A stretch of DNA of 64,000 nucleotides from Candidatus Blautia intestinavium (GTDB taxonomy: Bacteria; Bacillota; Clostridia; Lachnospirales; Lachnospiraceae): assembly GCA_019113745.1 (NCBI GenBank), contig DXGV01000045.1, forward strand, positions 1 to 64,000, written 5' to 3'. A program made the translations under genes and the position numbers. Every line of letters begins with the position of its first letter. The first letter of the stretch is position 1. Of the stretch, positions 24,539 to 33,577 are shown piece by piece. The notes beneath the pieces were generated by a model, which saw nothing but the letters and a program-made list of their open reading frames with translations, had not been told where the DNA came from and made no database searches.

Positions 24539-25084
24539 TCAGTTCTCCTCTTCTGCCCGGGCTTCCAGGTCTGTCTTCAGCCCTTCCAGATAGGGAACCA
24601 GAAAGCCCGTCTGTCCCGGAAGATAAAAAATTTCGTCCAGTTCTTCCCGGCGGAAGCTTTTTCTGCCTCCTGAATTCATTCTGTCCCAAAACTGCAGAAG
24701 TCTCCTCAGCGTCAGATAATAAAAAAGATTTTCACTGCTGAAAAAGAGCAGGAAGAAAGCCACGCCTCCCTGCTCCTCAAATTTTTGCATAAAAGAAATC
24801 TGATGGGGATGGATATTGCTCAGGGGGAAGGTATCCGTGCAGCATTCCTTGGCGTCAAAGCACACGGGAATTCCCTGTACGGCCCCGATATAATCCACGG
24901 TGCTCCGCTGTTCAAAATATGCCAGAGTGATCTGCCTGTGTTCCTTATCCATCTTTACCGGAGTGATCGGCGTGGGGATCTTCTGGATCAGAGCCAGATT
25001 TTTTTCCGCATACTGTTCGTTTGTTCTGTTCACCAGTTCCTCAAGAGTAGATCCCCTTAATCCTCTGCTGTTCCACGTAGCCAT
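24539..25084 (-). CDS. recU: Holliday junction resolvase RecU
   Basis: Structure-specific nuclease that resolves recombination intermediates. The 181-aa protein starts WNSRGLRGSTLEELVNRTN. It has the family's KIPTPI block and the nuclease site STVDYIGAVQGIPVCFDAKE (catalytic Asp and the D/E-x-K type end). In Bacillus recU lies beside a penicillin-binding protein gene; here it is between the his operon and lepB. Confidence 0.93.
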   Translation of the reverse strand: MATWNSRGLRGSTLEELVNRTNEQYAEKNLALIQKIPTPITPVKMDKEHRQITLAYFEQRSTVDYIGAVQGIPVCFDAKECCTDTFPLSNIHPHQISFMQKFEEQGGVAFFLLFFSSENLFYYLTLRRLLQFWDRMNSGGRKSFRREELDEIFYLPGQTGFLVPYLEGLKTDLEARAEEEN

Positions 25085-25096
25085 AAATACTCCGTC

Positions 25097-25654
25097 CTAG
25101 TCCAAAAGCTTGATCGACGGGAAATACCGGATGACAGCCTTTCCTACGATCTCGTCAAAGGTCACGTAAGTATTGTCCCAGAATCTGGAATCTCTGGAGT
25201 TTTCACGGTTATCCCCCAACATGAAATAACAGTTTTCCGGCACTTTGTAAGGACCGTAATTGCCTGTGGGCGTTTCCCGAACAAAGCTGTCGTCCAGAGG
25301 CTGGTCAGATCCGTCGATATATACCTTTCCATCCCGGATTTCCACAGTTTCTCCCGGAAGTCCGATCAGACGCTTGATAAAAAGCTGGCTTTCGTCATCC
25401 GGATACTTGAAGATTATAATATCGAATCTTTCCGGGTCTTTCATTTTCTTTGAAATGTGCTTGCCGAAGAAGTCGAAATTGATTCCGTAGGCCATGCGGA
25501 AACCAAAAATACGGTCTCCTGTCATAATAGTATTCTCCATGGATTCGGAGGGAATCTTCGCGTTGATCAGCACCACATTATTGGCGATCAGAACCACCAC
25601 GACCACAATAATGATCAATTTTACATAATCCCATATTTCTTTCCAGATTTTCAT
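25097..25654 (-). CDS. lepB: Signal peptidase I
   Basis: Membrane serine protease that removes signal peptides from secreted proteins. The 185-aa protein has one N-terminal transmembrane helix (about 10-30), the catalytic serine in IPSESM (Ser38), the catalytic lysine in FIKRLIGLPG and the box E motif GDNRENSRDSR. Its start lies inside the end of the upstream pseudouridine synthase gene (77-nt overlap). Confidence 0.96.
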   Translation of the reverse strand: MKIWKEIWDYVKLIIIVVVVVLIANNVVLINAKIPSESMENTIMTGDRIFGFRMAYGINFDFFGKHISKKMKDPERFDIIIFKYPDDESQLFIKRLIGLPGETVEIRDGKVYIDGSDQPLDDSFVRETPTGNYGPYKVPENCYFMLGDNRENSRDSRFWDNTYVTFDEIVGKAVIRYFPSIKLLD

Positions 25655-26642
25655 AATAACTCTCCTCTAAATGTTCTTCCTTCAGAATAGATTGAAAAAG
25701 CCCTGGCGGCTTCGCAAAAAAACTTTTTCCCGAAAGCCTTTCCAGGGTTCCGGAAATTTCCGGAAATCCAAGATAAAAGGCGTGAAGAAGCTGGTATTTC
25801 AAGTGATACCTGTCACGGTAAATCCTGTTGATTTTCTCATCGCCGTATTTCCAGTCTCCGATCAGGGGATGTCCCTCTGCCGCCAGATGCGCCCTGATCT
25901 GGTGTGTGCGTCCCGTATGGAGCCGGATCTTAAGAAGCGTCGCCCTTCCATTGCTCCCCAAAGGCTCGTATTCCGTCTCTATCGGCAGCGCGTTCCTGTC
26001 TTCGCTTCTGCTTTTATATATAGATACTTTATTACTTTTTGTATCTTTATGCAAATATCCTTTGATATATTTTTTTTCTTTTAAAACTCCCGCCGCCAAA
26101 GACAGATAATCTTTGTGGACCGTTCTTTCCCGAAAAAGCTCTGATAAAGCCTGCAGTCCCGGCAGGCTTTTGCCGGCCGCAACAATCCCGCTGGTATTTC
26201 TGTCCAGACGGTTGCACACAGAAGGGTGAAACGTATTCAGATCCGTCTCTGTAAGGACTCCTGTTTCCAGGAGATAGTCCGTAATGGCTTCCACAAGAGA
26301 AGGTTCCCCGCTTCTGTCCGGCTGAGAGAGGATTCCCGCAGGCTTGTTTACCAGCAGCACGTCTCTGTCTTCATAAATAATATCCATATCCGTCCTGCGC
26401 TTCATCCGCGCGGCTTCTGTCTTCCCGGCAAACTTCTGAAAAGTATCGTCTCCAAGGAAGAGCTTCACATGATCGCCCAGAACAAGTTTCTCATTTCCGG
26501 ACGCCTTTTTTCCGTTCAGAGTGATATTTTTTTTCCGGAGCATCTTGTAACAGAAGCTCTTCGGCGCCTCTTTAAGAAGTTTTGCCAGATATTTGTCGAA
26601 ACGCTGTCCCGCTTCGTTTTCTCTGATAATAAATTCTTTCAT
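25578..26642 (-). CDS. RluA-family 23S rRNA pseudouridine synthase
   Basis: Isomerises uridines in rRNA. The 354-aa protein has an S4 domain (about 12-70, RFDKYLAKLLKEAP) and the catalytic RluC/RluD-type domain with VCNRLDRNTSG holding the catalytic Asp, KDYLSLAAG, and HTGRTHQIRAH. The last 25 residues are encoded in a different frame from the start of lepB. That tail is low in similarity to the family and may be a recent loss of the earlier stop. Confidence 0.93.
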   Translation of the reverse strand: MKEFIIRENEAGQRFDKYLAKLLKEAPKSFCYKMLRKKNITLNGKKASGNEKLVLGDHVKLFLGDDTFQKFAGKTEAARMKRRTDMDIIYEDRDVLLVNKPAGILSQPDRSGEPSLVEAITDYLLETGVLTETDLNTFHPSVCNRLDRNTSGIVAAGKSLPGLQALSELFRERTVHKDYLSLAAGVLKEKKYIKGYLHKDTKSNKVSIYKSRSEDRNALPIETEYEPLGSNGRATLLKIRLHTGRTHQIRAHLAAEGHPLIGDWKYGDEKINRIYRDRYHLKYQLLHAFYLGFPEISGTLERLSGKSFFAKPPGLFQSILKEEHLEESYYENLERNMGLCKIDHYCGRGGSDRQ

Positions 26643-26649
26643 AATTTTC

Positions 26650-27273
26650 CTACAGACATATTGCCAGAATGGTATGTTTGATCAGTTCGTTTCTCGACAG
26701 CCCCGGATACCGTTCATCCGGCCGGAATTTAATTCCCTCTTCCAGCGAATCCTTATGGGCGTTCATGGAATCCAGCCGTTCCAGATACGGACCCAGCTCC
26801 GTGAAAATTTTCACTGTAGCCCGGTATCCGTTTCCTTTCAGTATCTTCTGGGCCTCCGTTTCCATAAAAGAGGCGTCGATCTTTGGATCACTGCTGTATC
26901 CTACCACAAGATTGCCGCAGATGGCAAAAGCGTCGATAAAAGCGCTTTTTTCGTAAAACGTCATATACATCTCGTAGGACATCAGAAGATTTCCGGCCCG
27001 GCCGTTTATCCGGCGGTAAACTTCTCCGTCCATAACCGGGCAGCGAAACAGCATGATCACATTTACAAGGCTTTTACAGGCAGGAAGGCAGCCTACAGCC
27101 GCCACCACCGTCCATATCGTCATTCTGGTATGAAAATAAGCCAGCGCGGTAAAAAAGATCAGAAGGGGAACCGCCAGCAGCGCCGCTGTGATCAGTACCT
27201 TTCTTTTCCTTTCCGCCCGGACATATCCGTAATCTCCTTTTACGATTTTTCTTTTCTCTGATTGTCTGCTCAT
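26650..27273 (-). CDS. Conserved two-helix membrane protein of unknown function
   Basis: The 207-aa protein starts at 27273 behind AAGGAG. It has a basic cytoplasmic start (RAERKRKV), two hydrophobic helices (about 32-52 and 58-78) and a 120-residue C-terminal soluble part with no cysteines in motif form and no recognised catalytic pattern. It lies between ygiQ and the pseudouridine synthase with short gaps, so is probably in their operon. I cannot assign a function. Confidence 0.75.
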   Translation of the reverse strand: MSRQSEKRKIVKGDYGYVRAERKRKVLITAALLAVPLLIFFTALAYFHTRMTIWTVVAAVGCLPACKSLVNVIMLFRCPVMDGEVYRRINGRAGNLLMSYEMYMTFYEKSAFIDAFAICGNLVVGYSSDPKIDASFMETEAQKILKGNGYRATVKIFTELGPYLERLDSMNAHKDSLEEGIKFRPDERYPGLSRNELIKHTILAICL

Positions 27274-27286
27274 GAAGTCTCCTTCG

Positions 27287-29176
27287 TTATTTATGCTTTT
27301 TCCCGTGAATGTTCCGTATGGTTTTCCTCTTTCTCCTTCCCTTCTGTCCGTCTGCCGCTCTTTCTTTTCTTTCTCCCTGCCCTTTCTCCGGGCGCAGGAG
27401 ACATTTCGGCCCATAGCCCACAAGGTCCATGCGGTCCGCCCGCATGAGTCCTTCCAGCACAAGTTTACGGTTGGCCGGATTCTTATACTGCATCAGGGCA
27501 CGCTGGATTTCTTTTTCATGAGGGTCTTTTGGGATATACACCGGTTCTTTTGTCAGAGGATGTATTCCCGTGTAATACATACAGGTGGAAAGCGTGGAAG
27601 GCGTTGGATAAAAGTCCTGCACCTGCTCCGGAGTAAAGCCCAGATCACGGACATATTCCGCAAGCTTTACCGCTTCTTTCATAGTGCATCCGGGATGAGA
27701 GGACATAAAATAGGGAACCGCAAACTGTTTTTTCCCCGTCCGTTTATTGGCTTTGTCAAAAGCCTTTAAAAACTCCTCATAGACACGGTGCTCCGGTTTT
27801 CCCATATAGTGAAGGACCTGGTCGGAAACGTGCTCCGGCGCTACCCGGAGCTGCCCGCTGATGTGATGTTCCGCCAGCTCATAGAGAAACTCCCGGCTCC
27901 TGTCAGCCATCACGTAATCAAACCGCACTCCGGAACGGATAAATACTTTTTTGACCTCCGGGATCTTCCGGAGCTTTTCAAGAAGAGCCACATAATCGCG
28001 GTGGTCGGCCACTAAATTCTTACAGGGCTTTGGAAAAAGGCACTGACGGTTTGTGCATACGCCTTTCGTAAGCTGCTTTTCACAGGAGGGCTGCCGGAAA
28101 TCGGCCGTAGGCCCTCCTACGTCGTGGATATAGCCCTTAAAATGAGGATCCTCTGTCATAAGCTTCGCTTCCTCCAGGATAGACTCATGACTTCTTGCCT
28201 GAAGGATCCTTCCCTGATGAAAAGTCAGCGCGCAGAAGTTACAGCCGCCGAAGCAGCCTCTGTTGCTTGTAAGACTGAACCGCACCTCCTCCAGCGCGGG
28301 GATCCCTCCGCGCTGATCATACATAGGATGCCAGCTTCTCTCATAGGGCAGGCCGTAAATATCATCCATCTCCTGGGTGCTCAGAGGCTTTGCCGGAGGA
28401 TTCTGGATCACATATCCTCTTGTCCCGTAATTTTCAGCCAGCGGCCGTGCGGTAAAAGGATCTGTATTTTTATATTGAATGGCAAAGCTTTCCGCATATG
28501 CGTTTTTGTCTTCCTGAAGTGTTTCAAAGGAAGGCAGAACGATGGGCTCGTATGCAGGCGAAAGATTTTTGCTTCTGTAGACGGTTCCCGGCACATAGGT
28601 GATCTCCTCCACCGGAAGGCCGCTCTCTAAAGCCTCCGCGATCTCCAGTATGGAATGTTCACCCATTCCATAAGAGATAATATCTGCTCCGGAATCCAGA
28701 AGCACGCTTCTTCGTATCTTATCCTCCCAGTAATCATAATGGGCAAGCCGCCTTAAGCTTGCCTCGATCCCTCCTAAGATGACAGGCGCATGGCGGTAAG
28801 TCTGACGGATCAGGTTGCTGTAAACGATTGTCGGCATATCCGGGCGGAGTCCCATCTTTCCGCCGGGGGAATAGGAGTCTTTATGGCGACGCTTTTTTGA
28901 CACTGTATAATGGTTCACCATAGAATCCATATTTCCCGCGCTCACAAGAAAACCCAGGCGCGGTTTCCCGAACACCTGGATGCTCTCCTTTTTCCGCCAG
29001 TCCGGCTGCGGGATCATTCCTACACGATACCCTCTGCTTTCCAAAAGCCGGCTGATAATGGCCGGGCCAAAAGAGGGATGGTCGATATAGGCGTCTCCTG
29101 TCACATATACAAAATCCACCTGTTCCCAGCCTCTGGCCCTCATTTCCTGTTGTGTTACCGGTAAAAAACGATTCAT
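27287..29176 (-). CDS. ygiQ: YgiQ-family radical SAM protein
   Basis: Radical SAM protein of unknown substrate. The 629-aa product starts with the family N-terminus (FVYVTGDAYIDHPSFG) and has the cluster motif CFGGCNFC in SNRGCFGGCNFCALTFHQGR. A second cysteine group (CEKQLTKGVCTNRQC) follows. The C-terminal 50 residues are very basic and low-complexity (KGQGERKERAADGQKGRRK). The tail length varies in the family. Confidence 0.93.
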   Translation of the reverse strand: MNRFLPVTQQEMRARGWEQVDFVYVTGDAYIDHPSFGPAIISRLLESRGYRVGMIPQPDWRKKESIQVFGKPRLGFLVSAGNMDSMVNHYTVSKKRRHKDSYSPGGKMGLRPDMPTIVYSNLIRQTYRHAPVILGGIEASLRRLAHYDYWEDKIRRSVLLDSGADIISYGMGEHSILEIAEALESGLPVEEITYVPGTVYRSKNLSPAYEPIVLPSFETLQEDKNAYAESFAIQYKNTDPFTARPLAENYGTRGYVIQNPPAKPLSTQEMDDIYGLPYERSWHPMYDQRGGIPALEEVRFSLTSNRGCFGGCNFCALTFHQGRILQARSHESILEEAKLMTEDPHFKGYIHDVGGPTADFRQPSCEKQLTKGVCTNRQCLFPKPCKNLVADHRDYVALLEKLRKIPEVKKVFIRSGVRFDYVMADRSREFLYELAEHHISGQLRVAPEHVSDQVLHYMGKPEHRVYEEFLKAFDKANKRTGKKQFAVPYFMSSHPGCTMKEAVKLAEYVRDLGFTPEQVQDFYPTPSTLSTCMYYTGIHPLTKEPVYIPKDPHEKEIQRALMQYKNPANRKLVLEGLMRADRMDLVGYGPKCLLRPEKGQGERKERAADGQKGRRKRKTIRNIHGKKHK

Positions 29177-29189
29177 GATGTATCTGCTC

Positions 29190-29996
29190 CTAAAACGCTA
29201 CCGACTGGGCACGGTAGCCTTCTGCAATAATATCAAGCTGTCTGTGGAAACGCTCAAGCTGCTGCAGGTCTTTTGTCTGGAATACACGCAGGAATTCATT
29301 CTGGATCTTGGCAACCTCCCGCTGATTGGAAACCTTATAAAGATTTTCAATGCTTAAAAGAATATCCTTCGTAAGATTTGACTGCATCATTGAGGAATTC
29401 TGAGCGTCCATGATCTCATTACGGACGGAGGACATTTCCTGATCCAGGGCGATAATGGCGTCGGCGGCGTTGCTTAAGCGCTCCGCCACATGAAGCGGCA
29501 TTTCTCCTTTGTATTTATACTGAAGAGAGTGTTCGATCGTTGCCCAGAAATTCATTGCCATAGTCCGGATCTGGATCTCTGCCTGAATCCTCCTGGGACC
29601 ATTGATAGTTTCCACTGTATAATAAATGATCAGATGATAGCTTCTGTATCCGCTCTGCTTAATGTGCTTCAGATAATTTTTTTCACTTTTTATCGTCATA
29701 TCGCTGCGCTTCTGGATCATAGCCGCGATGGTGTCAATGTCTTCTTCAAACTGGCAGATGATCCGGATCCCGGCAATATCTTCCACTTCTTCCTCCATAC
29801 GCTCTATGGGAATCTGCTTCCGCTGCATCTTCTCAAGGATGCTGGACACACTTTTTACTCTTCCCCGCACCTGTTCAATAGGAGAATAGAGATCGTTCTG
29901 TTTATGCTCCTCGATAATATGCTCGAACTTCACCGTCAGCTCCCTTACAGCAAGCTCATATGGACATAAAATTCTTCTCCATAACTGTATTTCCAT
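29190..29996 (-). CDS. Small (p)ppGpp synthetase (RelQ/YjbM type)
   Basis: Makes alarmone from GTP/GDP and ATP. The 268-aa protein has the RelA/SpoT synthetase domain (about 30-190) with RVKSVSSILEKMQRK, the IAGIRIIC catalytic strand, GYRSYHLIIYY and EIQIRTMAMNFWATIEH; there is no HD hydrolase, TGS or ACT domain. The C-terminal helical tail (about 195-268) is longer than in RelQ and may mediate tetramerisation. A large leader hairpin lies just upstream. Confidence 0.92.
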   Translation of the reverse strand: MEIQLWRRILCPYELAVRELTVKFEHIIEEHKQNDLYSPIEQVRGRVKSVSSILEKMQRKQIPIERMEEEVEDIAGIRIICQFEEDIDTIAAMIQKRSDMTIKSEKNYLKHIKQSGYRSYHLIIYYTVETINGPRRIQAEIQIRTMAMNFWATIEHSLQYKYKGEMPLHVAERLSNAADAIIALDQEMSSVRNEIMDAQNSSMMQSNLTKDILLSIENLYKVSNQREVAKIQNEFLRVFQTKDLQQLERFHRQLDIIAEGYRAQSVAF

Positions 29997-30021
29997 TTTA
30001 CATCTCTCCTTGCAGGAAATA

Positions 30022-30076
30022 ATCTGGTACAGCGCAAAAGAGAACTATTACAGTACACTTTTTTGCGCTTCCAGAT
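30022..30076 (-). promoter_or_regulatory. Large leader hairpin before the (p)ppGpp synthetase gene
   Basis: On the minus strand ATCTGG-A-AGCGCAAAA pairs with TTTTGCGCT-GTA-CCAGAT; the two stems stack across small bulges. It lies about 25 bases before the start codon, upstream of AAGGAGAG. A TATAAT lies at 30083-30078, so the hairpin would be at the 5' end of the transcript. No T-tract follows, so a protective or regulatory role is more likely than termination. Confidence 0.5.
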
Positions 30077-30108
30077 CATTATATCATACTTTTGAAAAGA
30101 TATTAACT

Positions 30109-30924
30109 TTAATATGTATACTTCCTTATTTTTTTCTCAAAAATTTTCAAAGCCCAGTACGGGTTCACGCTCATTTCTTCCTGGTAAGGTGTGGAGATAT
30201 AAATTCCAAGGTGAAGATGAACCGGGAATTTCCCGCTGGTCCCCTCCGGTCCATATCCCGTATTTCCCATATATCCCAGAATATCTCCGGCTTCTACTTC
30301 CGCTCCCTCAGAAAGCCCTTCCGCATAGGAGCTGAGATGGGCGTAATAAAAATACCCGCCCGAGGGAGAACGGACCCCGATCCGGCAGCCGCCAAGAGGA
30401 AGCCAACCGGTTTTTTCCACCGTGCCGTCCGTCATACTGATCACAGGATAATATCCCGCGAGATTCTTCTCTCCAAAAAGATCTGTACCTTCATGAAAAC
30501 GCTTTCCTCCGTAATCCCTGGAAGCCATCCAGGTATTTTCAAAGGAAATATCTTCTGCCGCCACCGGAAAAAATCTTATATCCTCCCAGACCGCCCGGTA
30601 CAGATTCCGAAGCATAATATATTCCTTCTCCTTATATTTCAGGTAGAGATCTCTGTTTTGGGGAATATCCTCCGGTGAAAAATCCCCGTCCAGCATGGAG
30701 GCTGTAAGAAGATCCGTCCAGGAAATCTCCTCTGTTTCCATCTCTTTCAGTTTCCGGTAAAGACCGGAAGAAAGTTTCTGTTCCCTGAATTTCTCCGACA
30801 TACAGATATCTATTATATCCAGCACTGAAGCAACGCTTCTTTCCCGGATGAATATTTCCAGAGATGTCAGAAACACCAGCCAGACAATTCCCGCCAGAAG
30901 GATATACAGCCATTTTCGCCTCAT
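30109..30924 (-). CDS. M23-family (LytM-like) peptidase
   Basis: Probable cell-wall endopeptidase or a degenerate regulator. The 271-aa protein starts at 30924 behind GGGGAGG. It has an N-terminal membrane anchor (about 6-24) and a C-terminal LytM domain with the zinc ligands HEGTD (HxxxD) and HLHLG (HxH), so the active site looks complete. It lies alone between pepD and the (p)ppGpp synthetase. Related membrane-anchored M23 proteins act in sporulation or division. Confidence 0.88.
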   Translation of the reverse strand: MRRKWLYILLAGIVWLVFLTSLEIFIRERSVASVLDIIDICMSEKFREQKLSSGLYRKLKEMETEEISWTDLLTASMLDGDFSPEDIPQNRDLYLKYKEKEYIMLRNLYRAVWEDIRFFPVAAEDISFENTWMASRDYGGKRFHEGTDLFGEKNLAGYYPVISMTDGTVEKTGWLPLGGCRIGVRSPSGGYFYYAHLSSYAEGLSEGAEVEAGDILGYMGNTGYGPEGTSGKFPVHLHLGIYISTPYQEEMSVNPYWALKIFEKKIRKYTY

Positions 30925-31031
30925 GAGGAAGCCTCCCCGATCTGTTTCCATAAGAAAGTATATGAACGATCACCAGCGCCCATGTACAAAGACGCTACGG
31001 CAGGTATTTCCCTACTGGTTTTCCTTATGTG

Positions 31032-31075
31032 AAAAGGGCTTCAAAGTCCGGCGAACGCCGGATCTTTGGAGCCCC
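31032..31075 (-). terminator. Strong hairpin terminator after pepD
   Basis: On the minus strand GGGCTCCAAAG-AT-CCGGCG pairs with CGCCGG-A-CTTTGAAGCCC around a two-base TT loop, followed by TTTT. It lies 37 bases after the pepD stop. Confidence 0.8.
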
Positions 31076-31111
31076 GCTTCTTTTATTTCCCCATTACAGT
31101 TTTTTAAACGA

Positions 31112-32563
31112 TCAGTCTTTCAGGTTTTCCAGAACTTTTACCAGATAATCCCATACACGTCCTGCGGAAGCAATGTCCAGCACCTCCTCGGAAGTATGGA
31201 TATCCTTCATATCCGGTCCGAGAGATACGCAGTCCAGACCGTCGATCTTTTTGTAAAACAGTCCGCATTCCAGACCTGCATGGATCGCCACAACCTCCGG
31301 TTTGTTACCATACATTTCTTCATAAACCTTCACCATTTTGTCGCGGAGAGGGGATTCCTGACGGTATTCCCATGCCGGATAAGCGCCCTGGATCTCGTAA
31401 GTTCCCCCAAGGAATTCTGTCAGATACTGGATTTTGTCAGAAAGGGCGTCCCTTGCAGCCTCTACGGAGCTTCTTACGCCGGAGCTTCCGAAGAATTCAT
31501 TCTCAGAAAGCTTCATAATACCGATGTTTGTAGAGGTTTCCACAAGTCCCTCAATGCTGCCGCTCATCTTCTGGATTCCGAATGGGATTTCCATAAGATA
31601 GAACAGGACTTTTTCTCTGCTGGTAGGATGAAGGACCATTTCGGAGCCTGCGCCCATTTCTGTGATCTGAATGGTGATCCCGGCGTCCGTTCCGGTATAT
31701 TCTTCTCTTAATTCTCCCTGGATCTTTTCCGCATATGCCTGGATTGCAGATACGTCTTTCTTGTCCGCCAGGATCTCTGTCACAGCCTCTCTTGTAATGG
31801 CGTTGTCCTTCTGGCCGCCTTCCATGGAAATGATCTCATATTCTGCTTCTCTCTGAAGCCCATAAAGGAATCTTCCCATCAGGATATTGGCGTTGGCACG
31901 CTTTTTATCAATTTCTGAACCGGAATGGCCGCCCATAAGGCCGCAGATCTTCACCTGAAGCTTCTCTCCATCTGCCTGGACTCTCTGAACCGGGATCCGG
32001 CTGATCGCAGAAAGTCCCCCTGCGCAACTGATCCACAGGCTTCCCTCAGCCTCAGAATCAAGATTGATCAGTCTCTTTCCCTTCAGGACGCTGCAGTCCA
32101 GCCCTACTGCTCCCAGAAGTCCGATCTCCTCGTCTACAGTTATTAGCACCTCCAGAGCCGGATGAGCGATCGTTTCGCTTTCCAGAAGAGCGAGGCCGTA
32201 TGCCACCGCGATACCGTCGTCGCCTCCGAGGGTAGTTCCATTTGCGGTAATATATCCATCCTTTACGGAAATATTCAGTCCATCCTTTGTAAAGTCATGC
32301 TCCACATCCGGTCTTTTTTCACATACCATATCCATATGTCCCTGGATAATAACAGTAGGCGCGTTTTCGTAGCCTGCTGTGGCCGGTTTGTAGATCACTA
32401 CATTATTCAGTTCATCCTGTACATACGCAAGATTGTGTTCCTTTGCAAAGTTTACAAGATAATCACTGATCTGTTTTGTGTTTCCTGAGCCATGAGGGAT
32501 TTTGCAGATTTCCTCAAAATAATAAAATACTCTTTTTGGCTCACAGTTTTCCAATGCTCTCAT
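31112..32563 (-). CDS. pepD: Aminoacyl-histidine dipeptidase (M20C)
   Basis: Cytosolic zinc dipeptidase (beta-Ala-His dipeptidase type). The 483-aa product starts at 32563, with GGAGG eight bases upstream; an earlier ATG overlaps that site. Metal and catalytic motifs are QGHMDMVCEK (His and Asp ligands), GGDDGIAVAYG, TVDEEIGLLG with the catalytic Glu, and GGHSG in the lid domain. The length is usual for the family. Confidence 0.96.
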   Translation of the reverse strand: MRALENCEPKRVFYYFEEICKIPHGSGNTKQISDYLVNFAKEHNLAYVQDELNNVVIYKPATAGYENAPTVIIQGHMDMVCEKRPDVEHDFTKDGLNISVKDGYITANGTTLGGDDGIAVAYGLALLESETIAHPALEVLITVDEEIGLLGAVGLDCSVLKGKRLINLDSEAEGSLWISCAGGLSAISRIPVQRVQADGEKLQVKICGLMGGHSGSEIDKKRANANILMGRFLYGLQREAEYEIISMEGGQKDNAITREAVTEILADKKDVSAIQAYAEKIQGELREEYTGTDAGITIQITEMGAGSEMVLHPTSREKVLFYLMEIPFGIQKMSGSIEGLVETSTNIGIMKLSENEFFGSSGVRSSVEAARDALSDKIQYLTEFLGGTYEIQGAYPAWEYRQESPLRDKMVKVYEEMYGNKPEVVAIHAGLECGLFYKKIDGLDCVSLGPDMKDIHTSEEVLDIASAGRVWDYLVKVLENLKD

Positions 32564-32638
32564 AATCAGTTCCTCCATTTTTTACCTTCATATTTATTTT
32601 ACAGACGCCATATATTTAAGAAAAAAAGGTGTCTCTAT

Positions 32639-33577
32639 ATGAAGCGAATCCTATCCACAGCAGGAATTCTTCTGCTGCTTCTTTTTTTGCTGAGATACCC
32701 TCAGGAAGCGCTGTCGGCCTCCCGTGACGGCCTGGGACTGTGGCTGAACACCCTGATCCCCACTCTTCTCCCATTTCTGATCCTGACCGGATTTCTCATC
32801 AGAACCGGAACAGCCGATAAACTAACCGCTCCCGCCCGCTCTTTCTGGAAAATCTGCATCGGCATTACTCCTTTTGGAGCGTACGCTCTGATCCTCGGGC
32901 TGCTCTGCGGATATCCCATGGGCGCAAAGATCACTTCAGACATGTACCGTCACGGAAAGATCGGAAAGCGGGAAGCGGAATATCTGCTTACCTTTACCAA
33001 CCATGCCAGTCCGGCGTTTATCAGCACTTATCTGGTACATATATGTCTGAATGATCAGGCAGACAGAGAGAACGTATATCTGATCCTTTTTCTGTCTGCT
33101 TTCCTTACTATGCTGTTTTTCCGCTTTATTATTTTTAAAAACCATACGGTTGAAGAAAAAAACAGATTAAAGCCAAAAATGGAGCCATCCAAAGCCTGTT
33201 CCCTGGGAACACTGCTGGATACCTCCATCATGAATGGTTTTGAGACGATCGCCCGTCTGGGCGGTTATATTCTCCTGTTCTCCATTTTGTCTGCTCTCGT
33301 CAGGCATTACTGGAAATCAAACGCCCCTGCTCTCTGCCTGTTTCTCGGAAGCCTGGAGCTTACCACAGGGCTTCATTTTCTCTCACAGGCCGCTCTGCCT
33401 TTCGGCGTCACTTACACTCTCGCAATGGCTATGACTTCCTTTGGTGGTCTCTGTATCCTTGCCCAGACAAAAAGCGTTCTCCATAAAGAACTTTCTGTCG
33501 TGCCCTATATCTGTGCAAAATGTGTGAACGCAGTAATGACTGCAGTTATCGCCTTAATTTTCCTCAAGATCGTCTAA
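32639..33577 (+). CDS. YlbJ-like sporulation/nucleoside-recognition membrane protein
   Basis: Multi-pass membrane protein with Gate-type features. The 312-aa product has about eight hydrophobic segments and the family motifs NTLIPTLLPFLILTGFL, GLLCGYPMGAKITSD, FTNHASPAFISTY and a repeated half after residue 190 (LGTLLDTSIMNGFETIARLGG). It is shorter than Bacillus YlbJ (about 400 aa). Start 32639 is set by AAAGGTG; an upstream in-frame extension lies inside pepD on the other strand. Its end overlaps the convergent coiled-coil gene by 24 bp. Confidence 0.85.
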   Translation: MKRILSTAGILLLLLFLLRYPQEALSASRDGLGLWLNTLIPTLLPFLILTGFLIRTGTADKLTAPARSFWKICIGITPFGAYALILGLLCGYPMGAKITSDMYRHGKIGKREAEYLLTFTNHASPAFISTYLVHICLNDQADRENVYLILFLSAFLTMLFFRFIIFKNHTVEEKNRLKPKMEPSKACSLGTLLDTSIMNGFETIARLGGYILLFSILSALVRHYWKSNAPALCLFLGSLELTTGLHFLSQAALPFGVTYTLAMAMTSFGGLCILAQTKSVLHKELSVVPYICAKCVNAVMTAVIALIFLKIV

